Part shown: positions 1-5,148 of the stretch, piece after piece
Layout: every line of letters starts with the position of its first letter
Numbering within the stretch: position 1 is the first letter of the stretch
Assembly: GCA_030615045.1 (NCBI GenBank)
Contig: JAUWZY010000064.1
Span: forward strand, 1 to 5,148
Length of the DNA: 5,148 bases
Direction: 5' to 3'
DNA from: Chloroflexota bacterium
GTDB lineage: Bacteria > Chloroflexota > Dehalococcoidia > SZUA-161 > JAUWZY01
The notes under the pieces: generated by a model
The model's input: only the letters and a program-made list of their open reading frames with translations
Told to the model about the DNA's origin: nothing
The model's database searches: none
Position numbers and translations under genes: made by a program

Positions 1-1426
1 AGCTGGGGATTGGCTCGCCCTTTGGTAGCCCTCATCACCTGATCCACGAGAAAGCGCAGAGCTTGCTCCTTGCCCTTCCTAAAATCCGCTACCGCCTGGG
101 CATTTGCCGCTAAGACCTGTTGCACAACGGACTCGATTTCGAATGCCTCGCTGATCTGCGTCAGTCCTTGCTCAGCGATGATCTGAGAGGCCCTCTTTCC
201 AGAATAGAACATCTCTTCAAATACCCTCTTGCCCAAGCTGACGCTCAAAGTGCCTTCGTCGACCAAATCAAGCATCTCGGCAAGGTGCTGTGGCTTGACC
301 TTAGCTTCATCGACCTCGATGCCGCTGGCGTTGAGCAGCCTGGAGAGCTCTCCCAGCATCCAGTTGCTCACCGCCTTGGCCCTTTTCTCAAGCCTATTGC
401 CTGGAGGGGAAATCTGGACGCAGCTTTCAAAGTAAGCGGCAAACGCTTTAGAGCCGACGATGAGATTGACATCGTAAAGCGGCAAGCCATATTGGGCCAT
501 AAACCGCTCCCGCCTGGCATCGGGGAGCTCGGGGAGGCGGAACTCAGTTCCTCAACCCAGGCCGGGCTCAGCACCAACGGGGGCAGATCCGGCTCGGGGA
601 AATAGCGATAATCATGGGCATACTCTTTGCTGCGCTGGGCCACCGTGACCCCTTTCTCCTCCACCCAATTTCTGGTCTCCTGAACCAGCTGTCCTCCCTC
701 CTCAAGTAATTTCCTTTGCCGTTCCGCCTCATATTCCAAAGCGCGGTACACCGCCTTGAAGCTATTCATGTTCTTGACCTCAATCTTGGCGGAATACCTG
801 GGGCTATCTTCGCCGCGGATGCTGACGTTGGCATCGCACCTGAAGCTCCCCTCCTCCATGTTCCTCGTGGATACCCCTAAATACTGCAGGATGCTGCGCA
901 GCTTCATCAGGTATTGTCGCGCCTCCTCAGGGGAACGGATATCGGGCTCGCTCACAATCTCCAAAAGGGGTATCCCAGAACGATTGACATCGACCAAGCT
1001 ATAGGACTCCCCCGAGGGGTCGGTGCGGTGGATGAGTTTAGCTACATCCTCCTCAAGATGAACCCTGGTGATATTGATCCTCCCCCTTTTGCCATCGACC
1101 TCGATTTCCAGCCAACCGTTACGGGACAAAGGGGTGTCATATTGCGAGATTTGGTAGCCCTTCATCAGATCCGGGTAGGGATAGTTCTTACGGTCGAACT
1201 TGGTGAACTCCGAGATGGTGCAGTTGAGGGCCAGAGCGGTCATCACCGCATACTCCATCGCCTTCCAATTGATCACGGGCAAGACGCCGGGCATGCCGAG
1301 GCAGATGGGGCAGACATGGGTATTGGGCGGGGCGTTGGCGTAGTCGGTGCTACAGCCGCAGAACATCTTGCTCTTGGTCAAGAGATGGGCATGAACCTCA
1401 AGCCCGATAACGGTCTCGTAGGTCAT
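1..1426 (-). CDS. gatB: Aspartyl/glutamyl-tRNA amidotransferase subunit B, frameshifted, 3' end cut by window
   Basis: GatB binds misacylated Glu-tRNA(Gln) or Asp-tRNA(Asn) in the cytoplasmic GatCAB complex, which converts them to Gln-tRNA(Gln) or Asn-tRNA(Asn). Seen: the N-terminal IGLEVHAHL, a CGC...CPIC cysteine set (C23, C25, C39, C42; a probable zinc site, by family knowledge), FDRKNYPYPDLMKGYQISQYD at 77-97, the family signature VDVNRSGIPLLEIVSEPD at 145-162, and AHDYRYFPEPDLPPL at about 270-284. After residue 294 the frame breaks. The GatB sequence resumes one frame over (LPELPDARRERF, YDVNLIVGSKAF, then a YqeY-like helical tail ending in ATKGRANPQ at the window edge). The unshifted frame stays open to 368 but gives non-GatB sequence. 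With one base restored, 475 codons are present, close to full family length. I chose ATG at 1426 because AGGTGA lies 5 bases upstream; the GTG at 1435 lies inside that site. Identity is very sure; whether the frameshift is real is not. Confidence 0.95.
538..546 (-). other. gatB: One-base frameshift site in gatB
   Basis: Reading on the minus strand, the frame leaves the GatB sequence after the codons for VEELSS. It resumes as LPELPDARRERF in a frame that needs one extra base. Restoring a single G in the GG at 539-540 on the plus strand (GCGGAACT to GCGGGAACT) would give EELSSRLPELPDARRERF, which reads as normal GatB. The lesion sits in a short G run, the sort of place where homopolymer miscounts occur. 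The exact missing base is inferred. Confidence 0.85.
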
Positions 1427-1431
1427 AACTA

Positions 1432-1437
1432 TCACCT
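1432..1437 (-). promoter_or_regulatory. Shine-Dalgarno site deciding the gatB start
   Basis: Minus-strand AGGTGA lies 5 bases before the ATG at 1426. It favours that ATG over the upstream in-frame GTG at 1435, which would fall within the site itself. Confidence 0.7.
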
Positions 1438-1451
1438 ATAGTTCACGGCTA

Positions 1452-1480
1452 AGTATAGCAATCCCGGCGCCCATTAGCAA
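1452..1480 (-). promoter_or_regulatory. Predicted sigma70-type promoter of gatB
   Basis: On the minus strand a -35 TTGCTA (1480-1475) and a -10 TATACT (1457-1452) are separated by exactly 17 bases. The -10 matches consensus at 5 of 6 bases and the -35 at 4 of 6. Transcription would begin near 1445, leaving a leader of about 20 bases that contains the AGGTGA site before the ATG at 1426. This is prediction from consensus only. Confidence 0.6.
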
Positions 1481-1494
1481 GAAGATGTTACCCC

Positions 1495-1523
1495 TTGCTT
1501 GCTCCCCTTTTTCGTGATATATT
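1495..1523 (+). promoter_or_regulatory. Predicted sigma70-type promoter of pcm
   Basis: TTGCTT (1495-1500) and TATATT (1518-1523) are separated by 17 bases, with 5 of 6 bases matching in the -10 and 3 of 6 in the -35. Initiation would fall near 1530. That places the ATG at 1553 behind a leader of about 23 bases and makes the ATG at 1532 nearly leaderless. It lies back to back with the gatB promoter, with only 14 bases between the two -35 boxes. Confidence 0.5.
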
Positions 1524-1552
1524 GCATAACAATGACGACCGGTTGTGAGCCC

Positions 1553-2197
1553 ATGTTGGATCTGGAGGAGGCTAAGCAGAGGTTATTCCAGCACCTGCGC
1601 CGGGAGATCAAGGACGAGAGGGTGCTCCAGGCCATGGCGCGTGTCCCCAGGGAGGTCTTCGTGCCCAGCTCAAGCCGCTATCTGGCCTATGAGGATATAC
1701 CCTTGTCCATCGATATGGGGCAAACGATATCTCAGCCCTTCATCGTGGCCTTGATGACCGAGGCTCTGGAACTCACTGGCATGGACAGGGTTTTAGAGAT
1801 CGGGACCGGCAGCGGCTATCAGGCAGCGATCTTGGCCCAAATGGCATGGTGGGTGGTTACTGTGGAGCGGCATCAGAAGCTCGCCGATGCAGCAAGGAAA
1901 CTGCTCGCTGAGTTGGGCTACACCAACATCGAGGTTCATCTCGCTGAGAAGACCATCGGCTGGCGCAAAGGTGCCCCCTACCAAGCCATCATAGTGACCG
2001 CAGGCGCTCCCAAAGTGCCTCAGGAGCTATTGGATCAATTGGCTGAGGGCGGTCGTCTGCTCATCCCTATAGGTTCCCGTTATGAGCAGGAGCTGATCAA
2101 AATAGTCAGGAGAAAAGGCGAGCTTCTGAGCCAAGACCTCGGCCCCTGCCGCTGGGTTCCCCTCATCGGGGAGGGGGCCTGGAGCGAGGAATGGTAA
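1553..2197 (+). CDS. pcm: Protein-L-isoaspartate O-methyltransferase
   Basis: This SAM-dependent methyltransferase methylates L-isoaspartyl residues in damaged cytoplasmic proteins and so starts their repair to aspartate. From ATG 1553 it is 214 residues, the usual Pcm size. Seen in order: VLQAMARVPREVFVP (24-38), AYEDIPLSIDMGQTISQPFIVALM (45-68, covering the active-site TIS), SAM motif I VLEIGTGSGYQAAILA (80-95), VTVERH (102-107), APYQAIIVTAGAPKVP (141-156), GGRLLIPIG (166-174) and the C-terminal VPLIGEGAW. Oddity: the conserved GDG that normally follows the fourth strand reads AEK here (131-133), and the usual D of APFDAI is Q144. The start is uncertain: TTG 1499 and ATG 1532 are in frame, but TTG 1499 overlaps the predicted promoter. 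None of these starts has a strong Shine-Dalgarno site. The family is sure; full activity is not. Confidence 0.93.
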   Translation: MLDLEEAKQRLFQHLRREIKDERVLQAMARVPREVFVPSSSRYLAYEDIPLSIDMGQTISQPFIVALMTEALELTGMDRVLEIGTGSGYQAAILAQMAWWVVTVERHQKLADAARKLLAELGYTNIEVHLAEKTIGWRKGAPYQAIIVTAGAPKVPQELLDQLAEGGRLLIPIGSRYEQELIKIVRRKGELLSQDLGPCRWVPLIGEGAWSEEW

Positions 2198-2207
2198 TCC
2201 CGCCCTC

Positions 2208-2792
2208 TTATGTTTGCCCGATGCTCAAAAGGTCTAACAGCTGTTTGGTAAGCTGATGCAGTCTTTCGCCCAATTGGGAGCGAAGTTCGGCACAAGCCCT
2301 GTCCCAAGCGCCGCTGACCTCTAAGTTAACCTCCTCAACGGCGCTCCCTGAGATCCGTAATTGATGGAGTATTTCTCTCTCTTCTCTTTCCAATTGTCCC
2401 TTTACCTTTTCGTATCTTTGTTGTTTTGCTTCTTCATATTCCTGAAAAATGACTTCCACCTCTTCAGCTATCTCCCGAATCGGGCCATTCCCTTTTAGGG
2501 TTTGAATCCCGGCCATGGCCCTCGCTGCTATCTCATAATCTCCTCTTTCGATCGCGGCCACCAAACTCGATAGCACACCCTTAATCGCTATTTCCTTTTC
2601 CTCGCCACCATATTTATCGAGCCCTTCTTGCAACACATCGTGATGACCATGCTCCAGATATCGTTGGGCTAAACCCTGCCCAATAAGGGTGAATTCCTCC
2701 TCCTTCCGCTCCCTGATCTCCTGCGGTGTCAGCTTTCCCAGCCCTTCCGCTCGTTCCCATGCCCGCTCAAAGGCACTCTTCATGTTTCCCAT
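2208..2792 (-). CDS. Hypothetical charged helical protein
   Basis: I do not recognise this 194-residue protein. It has no signal peptide or membrane segment and is probably cytoplasmic. It is rich in Glu, Arg, Lys and Gln and looks almost wholly helical. Residues about 105-145 (EIAEEVEVIFQEYEEAKQQ and beyond) look like a coiled coil, and a second amphipathic helix spans about 165-190. Residues 66-98 (KEIAIKGVLSSLVAAIERG and on) resemble a helical-repeat segment. The start at ATG 2792 is chosen because minus-strand GAGGA lies 7 bases upstream and a TTGAAC/TATAAT promoter lies just before that; the more upstream TTG at 2849 overlaps the -35 box. ATG 2783 is a weaker alternative. The gene converges on pcm with a 10-base gap and diverges from the HAD gene. 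It ends in TAA. Confidence is high that it is a real gene, because of its promoter, ribosome binding site and unbroken length. No function can be assigned. Confidence 0.8.
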   Translation of the reverse strand: MGNMKSAFERAWERAEGLGKLTPQEIRERKEEEFTLIGQGLAQRYLEHGHHDVLQEGLDKYGGEEKEIAIKGVLSSLVAAIERGDYEIAARAMAGIQTLKGNGPIREIAEEVEVIFQEYEEAKQQRYEKVKGQLEREEREILHQLRISGSAVEEVNLEVSGAWDRACAELRSQLGERLHQLTKQLLDLLSIGQT

Positions 2793-2799
2793 CGTGCTA

Positions 2800-2804
2800 T
2801 CCTC
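2800..2804 (-). promoter_or_regulatory. Shine-Dalgarno site of the hypothetical gene
   Basis: Minus-strand GAGGA sits 7 bases before ATG 2792 and 16 bases before the next in-frame ATG at 2783, so it supports the former as the start. Confidence 0.6.
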
Positions 2805-2820
2805 GTGCCCGGTCAAAGAT

Positions 2821-2849
2821 ATTATAAACTCAAGCAGCGTTTGGTTCAA
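2821..2849 (-). promoter_or_regulatory. Strong predicted sigma70-type promoter for the hypothetical gene
   Basis: On the minus strand a perfect TATAAT (2826-2821) is preceded, across 17 bases, by TTGAAC (2849-2844), which matches TTGACA at 4 of 6 bases. Initiation would be near 2814, giving a leader of about 22 bases with the GAGGA site. This is the best promoter match in the window. Confidence 0.65.
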
Positions 2850-2903
2850 TTTTCCGCTTCATGGCAAAAATCTCTTCCCAAAACGGTGAATTGCAGCTAA
2901 AAT

Positions 2904-2908
2904 AGGGG
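2904..2908 (+). promoter_or_regulatory. Shine-Dalgarno site of the HAD gene
   Basis: AGGGG lies 6 bases before the ATG at 2915, within a G-rich stretch, and fixes the start of the HAD-MBL unit. Confidence 0.5.
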
Positions 2909-2914
2909 CGGGAA

Positions 2915-3610
2915 ATGGGCAGGATAAAAGGGGTGATATTTGACCTTGATGGCACTCTCATCGATTCCCTGGAAACCTACACCCAAGCCCTGAACCAAGG
3001 CATCGAGAGGTTCAACTTAGCGCCGGTGAGCAAAGAGGAATTAGCTTCTCTGCTCAATTGGGCCGTACCTTTGGAGCAGATACTTCAGCAGTTATTCCCG
3101 ACTCAGCTCAGCGACAGAGAGAAACGGCTCGACTGTATAAAGGAGACAATAAAGGCTTATCAGAAGCTGGAGCAGAATGTATCCCTCAAGCCGGGGGCGG
3201 CGCAGGTTCTGTCCTCGCTAAAGGAGATGGGGCTCAAGGTGGGAATTGTCACTGGAAGGACCACTTCCGGGGAGCAAAAATGGCTGGAGCTGCGCCGGCT
3301 AAACATCGACCACCTCATCGATGTTATAATCACAGGAGCTGACGCGGAGCGAAAACCAGCCCCAGAGGGGCTAATTAAGTGCGCCCAGGAGCTGGAGCTA
3401 TCAGCTGAGGACTGCGTATTTGTCGGTGATTCCCAGGCCGATATCATCACGGGCAAGGCGGCGGGGGTGATGACCATCGCCATCTCCACCGGGGTGGCTC
3501 AAGAAGGAGCCCTTTCCCAGGAGAGCCCGGATGCCATCGTGGATAGCTTAGCCGAGCTACTTTCCCGAATCAGGGACCTTAGCCGAAATCGAGATGAGAC
3601 TCATCGATAA
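2915..3610 (+). CDS. HAD-superfamily hydrolase, phosphoglycolate phosphatase/pyrophosphatase type
   Basis: This is a probable cytoplasmic magnesium-dependent phosphatase of 231 residues. All HAD core motifs are present: motif I FDLDGT with nucleophile D10 and acid/base D12, motif II VTGRT with T113, the motif III lysine K147 in ERKPAPEG, and motif IV VGDSQAD with D172 and D176. A helical cap of the subfamily I kind lies between residues 15 and 90, and the KPAP and GDSxxD wording is typical of the Gph/PpaX group. The substrate (phosphoglycolate, pyrophosphate or another small phosphate ester) cannot be told from sequence. AGGGG at 2904-2908, 6 bases before ATG 2915, supports the start. The last 17 bases overlap the next gene, so the two are probably one transcript with coupled translation. 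The C-terminal tail after about residue 215 is charged and not conserved in the family as I know it. Confidence 0.9.
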   Translation: MGRIKGVIFDLDGTLIDSLETYTQALNQGIERFNLAPVSKEELASLLNWAVPLEQILQQLFPTQLSDREKRLDCIKETIKAYQKLEQNVSLKPGAAQVLSSLKEMGLKVGIVTGRTTSGEQKWLELRRLNIDHLIDVIITGADAERKPAPEGLIKCAQELELSAEDCVFVGDSQADIITGKAAGVMTIAISTGVAQEGALSQESPDAIVDSLAELLSRIRDLSRNRDETHR

Positions 3611-4340
3611 TCTATATTGCTATCTCTGGCAGGGGAAAGGTAACAACTGTCATAGTTATCTTTTCGCCGGCGTCCTCCGCGGCGATAGGCCCCACGTCCT
3701 CATCGACCCAGGGCACAAAGCCAACGATAGCGGTGAGCGCTGCTTTGAGCGTCTCGTCAGCTCTATAGAACGGGATGGGATCAGAGCCGAGGATATCGGT
3801 TTAATCATCGATACCCACTGCCACCCTGACCATTGTGAAGCAAATCAGCTTTTTGTGGCCAAAAGCGAGGCCAAGAAAGGGAAAGGTAAAGCGAAACAAG
3901 CACTGATCGCCCTTCATAGAGATGAGGATGAATACCGCAAAGGTGCGGGCAAAAGATTGCTCAGCATGTTGCCCAGTGAGGAGGATTTCGAGCCCAACTT
4001 CTATCTCAAGGAAGGGGAGTTAAATCTGGGCAAGGAAGGTAGGTTAACCCTCAGCATCCTGCACACGCCAGGTCACTCCCCTGGTTCGATAAGCATCTAC
4101 TGGCCGGATAACAAAGTCCTTATCAGCGGCGATGTGATATTCTATGGCGGCATCGGCCGCACCGACCTCCCCGGTGGCAACAGCATGGTGCTTAAGCGAA
4201 GCATCGAAAAGCTGTCGCAGTTAGACATCGAATATGTGCTCCCCGGGCATAGCACCGAGTATGGCAATATCATCAGGGGTGGGGATAAGGTAAGGCAGAA
4301 CTTCGCCTTCATCAGGATGAATTACTTCCCCATGCTCTAA
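3594..4340 (+). CDS. Metallo-beta-lactamase-fold hydrolase
   Basis: This is a probable cytoplasmic metal-dependent hydrolase of 248 residues with the glyoxalase II-like MBL fold. Metal-binding motifs are complete: THCHPDH (H75, H77, D79, H80), H161 in HTPGHSPGS, D180 in ISGDVIF and H219 in LPGHS. These suit a two-metal site. The N-terminus (NLYCYLWQGKGNNCHSYLF) matches how such proteins usually open, which supports ATG 3594 even though no clear Shine-Dalgarno site precedes it. Translation probably depends on coupling to the HAD gene, which it overlaps by 17 bases. Oddity: a lysine-rich stretch (about 90-103, KSEAKKGKGKAKQA) sits just after the first metal motif where relatives, as I recall them, have a shorter helix. 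The substrate is unknown; thioesters such as S-lactoylglutathione and other esters are all possible. There is no signal peptide. It ends in TAA. Confidence 0.9.
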   Translation: MRLIDNLYCYLWQGKGNNCHSYLFAGVLRGDRPHVLIDPGHKANDSGERCFERLVSSIERDGIRAEDIGLIIDTHCHPDHCEANQLFVAKSEAKKGKGKAKQALIALHRDEDEYRKGAGKRLLSMLPSEEDFEPNFYLKEGELNLGKEGRLTLSILHTPGHSPGSISIYWPDNKVLISGDVIFYGGIGRTDLPGGNSMVLKRSIEKLSQLDIEYVLPGHSTEYGNIIRGGDKVRQNFAFIRMNYFPML

Positions 4341-4371
4341 ATGCCTGAGGCGAGAAAGGATTTTAAACGGG

Positions 4372-4410
4372 AAAAAGGGAGCTTGGGGTTAATACACTTG
4401 GTTCCCTTTA
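4372..4410 (+). terminator. Weak candidate hairpin after the HAD-MBL unit
   Basis: AAAGGGA (4374-4380) can pair with TCCCTTT (4403-4409), extendable inward by G-U, C-G and U-G pairs to ten pairs around a loop of about 16 bases. It is followed by a loosely T-rich ATGATTTTGAT. It may end transcription of the MBL gene, but the loop is large, the stem A/T-heavy and the T run broken, so it could equally be chance. Confidence 0.25.
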
Positions 4411-4414
4411 TGAT
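4409..4414 (+). promoter_or_regulatory. Possible -10 box for the exported-protein gene
   Basis: TATGAT matches TATAAT at 5 of 6 bases. Initiation near 4421 would leave a leader of about 20 bases with the strong ribosome binding site. No good -35 is found at 16-18 bases; TTGGGG at 4383-4388 is 20 bases upstream. Together with the hairpin this accounts for the 100-base gap 4341-4440, where I see nothing else. Confidence 0.3.
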
Positions 4415-4424
4415 TTTGATAGAA

Positions 4425-4434
4425 AGGGGGTGAT
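4425..4434 (+). promoter_or_regulatory. Very strong Shine-Dalgarno site for the exported protein
   Basis: AGGGGGTGAT differs by one base from the full anti-16S complement AGGAGGTGAT and sits 6 bases before ATG 4441. It is the longest Shine-Dalgarno match in the window and suggests the gene is, or recently was, translated at a high rate. Confidence 0.75.
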
Positions 4435-4565
4435 GAAGAGATGAAAGTCAAGAGATTAGCGATGGTGCTGTCACCGCTGCTGGCTTCAGCCCTGCTGCTC
4501 TCGCTGATAGCGCTGCTTACGCCGGCGACCCCAGCGCAGGCAAACGATGAGGGAAACCCAGTGAA

Positions 4566-4579
4566 TCAGGGAAACCTGG
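4566..4579 (+). other. Small GNRA-type hairpin just before the TGA
   Basis: CAGG (4567-4570), GAAA loop and CCTG (4575-4578) form a perfect 4-pair stem with a GNRA tetraloop, extended by a T-G pair. It ends 2 bases before the TGA. A similar GGGAAACCC stands at 4551-4559. Both may simply reflect the coding of GNP and GNL. No role is established. Confidence 0.3.
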
Positions 4580-4581
4580 AA

Positions 4582-4584
4582 TGA
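4582..4584 (+). other. In-frame TGA at codon 48 of the exported-protein gene
   Basis: The TGA lies 13 codons after the predicted signal-peptide cleavage site, in the context NLE-TGA-TPMYLNG. A Trp codon (TGG) is one change away. Tryptophan is TGG at all other sites I counted: 7 in this frame and about 17 in the other genes. Confidence 0.85.
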
Positions 4585-5148
4585 ACTCCGATGTATTTGA
4601 ATGGCACATTCAACAAGATAGTGCTCACCAATTGCCCTGAGATTGTTTCCTTCGCATGGTATGAGGGAGCGCCGGAGCTGGCCAGGTATGCCTATGAGGG
4701 CGATGACGATGTTTGCTTCACGGTGACATTTCGGAACCTGGACACTGTTGACCATGACCTCGACTTCACCTGGTCAGACGGCGACATCACCGGTGCGGAC
4801 TGGACGATAACCCCCAACCCGGCGACCATCCCCGCAGGCGGTACCGCCAATGTCACCTTCTGCTGCGACCTGTCAAACACCACAACCTATCCCGCATTCC
4901 CGATTTATGATTGGTATCGCTGGTACTGGGCGAAGTTCGACGTTGGCTACGATGGCCTCTATGCCACACTTATGGAGTTCGACGTCTGCGTTCTGCCCAC
5001 AGATGGCAGCGTGCCGGTAATGCCAACGTTAGCGGTGAAATTTGTCCACTTCTTCGATGCAGTACATATGGTCAGGAACATAAGGATCAGCCCCTGGTCA
5101 GAGGCGATGCGCATTTTCCTCGACAACTATGGGTGCTGCTTACTGGAC

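Larger units (their letters stand above)
4441..5148 (+). pseudogene. Exported protein interrupted by an in-frame TGA; 3' end beyond window
   Basis: I do not recognise the family. The ATG at 4441 opens a clear Sec signal peptide: basic KVKR, a hydrophobic core at about 7-26, and a signal peptidase I site AQA/N at 34-35. Codon 48 (4582-4584) is TGA. The same frame then stays open for 188 codons to the window end and reads as good protein, so I treat the whole as one gene of at least 236 codons. The exported part has seven cysteines (C65, C92, C141, C142, C183, C232, C233), many aromatics (YDWYRWYWAKF at 156-166), and a stretch VCFTVTFRNLD...WTITPNPATIPAGGTANVTF (91-140) that reads like an Ig-like beta-sandwich of a surface protein; that fold is inference. 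It could be a nonsense-mutated gene, a base-call error (TGG to TGA), a recoded codon, or a short secreted peptide followed by a second start at ATG 4591, which lacks a good ribosome site. Confidence 0.7.

Noticed and set aside
120..605. Plus-strand open frame opposite the gatB 3' part
   Set aside because: It is antisense to sequence that reads as conserved GatB in one of two frames, and its own translation has no recognisable motif.
914..1441. Plus-strand open frame of 175 codons opposite the gatB 5' part
   Set aside because: It is the mirror of highly conserved GatB codons, with no family resemblance of its own and no credible ribosome site.
1499..1552. N-terminal extension of Pcm from TTG 1499
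   Set aside because: It overlaps the predicted promoter, and the family normally begins about where ATG 1553 starts.
2875..2903. TTCCCA and TAAAAT with a 17-base spacer as a promoter for the HAD gene
   Set aside because: Initiation would fall near 2910, removing the AGGGG ribosome site and leaving almost no leader before ATG 2915, so the match is probably chance.
3160..3489. Minus-strand open frame inside the HAD gene
   Set aside because: It lies fully opposite conserved HAD motifs and is Ser/Pro-rich in the way antisense shadows often are.
4582..4640. Selenocysteine insertion at the in-frame TGA
   Set aside because: There is no redox-type motif around the TGA, and I see no convincing stem-loop immediately downstream where a bacterial SECIS should be.
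4486..4883. Minus-strand open frames opposite the exported-protein gene
   Set aside because: The plus frame has a signal peptide and strong ribosome site; the minus frames have neither and overlap each other.
1..5148. Mobile elements, CRISPR arrays, tRNA or rRNA genes
   Set aside because: I saw no transposase motifs, terminal inverted repeats, regularly spaced repeats or cloverleaf-like sequences.

Overview
This window looks like ordinary bacterial chromosome of about half G+C, carrying housekeeping genes and genes of general metabolism. Its start regions match sigma70-type consensus hexamers with 17-base spacers and purine-rich Shine-Dalgarno sites. The GatB motif wording (for example a PYPDLMKGYQISQYD stretch) and the presence of Pcm remind me of Chloroflexota such as Dehalococcoidia-like lineages. 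That assignment is an impression from motif wording, not a computed result.

Layout. (1) 1-1426, minus strand: gatB, the B subunit of the Asp/Glu-tRNA amidotransferase. It lacks only its last codons at the window edge and is split by a one-base frameshift near 539-540. (2) 1427-1552: a divergent promoter region serving gatB (minus) and pcm (plus). (3) 1553-2197, plus: pcm, protein-L-isoaspartate O-methyltransferase, with an altered GDG motif. (4) 2208-2792, minus: a charged, helical protein I do not recognise, convergent with pcm across a 10-base gap, with a near-consensus promoter. (5) 2915-3610 and 3594-4340, plus: a two-gene overlapping unit of a HAD-family phosphatase and a metallo-beta-lactamase-fold hydrolase. 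(6) 4441-5148, plus, running off the window: an exported protein with a clear signal peptide, a very strong ribosome binding site and an in-frame TGA at codon 48, after which the frame stays open for 188 codons to the window end.

How the genes relate. GatB serves translation (amidation of misacylated tRNA) and Pcm serves protein repair. The HAD and MBL enzymes are probably co-translated but their substrates cannot be read from sequence. The exported protein is separate. I see no mobile element, CRISPR array, tRNA or rRNA gene.

The points most worth checking are the in-frame TGA in the exported protein and the gatB frameshift. Two reading-frame lesions within 5 kb, one of them in a normally essential gene at a short G run, make sequencing or assembly error a serious explanation for both. 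No new system is convincingly visible.
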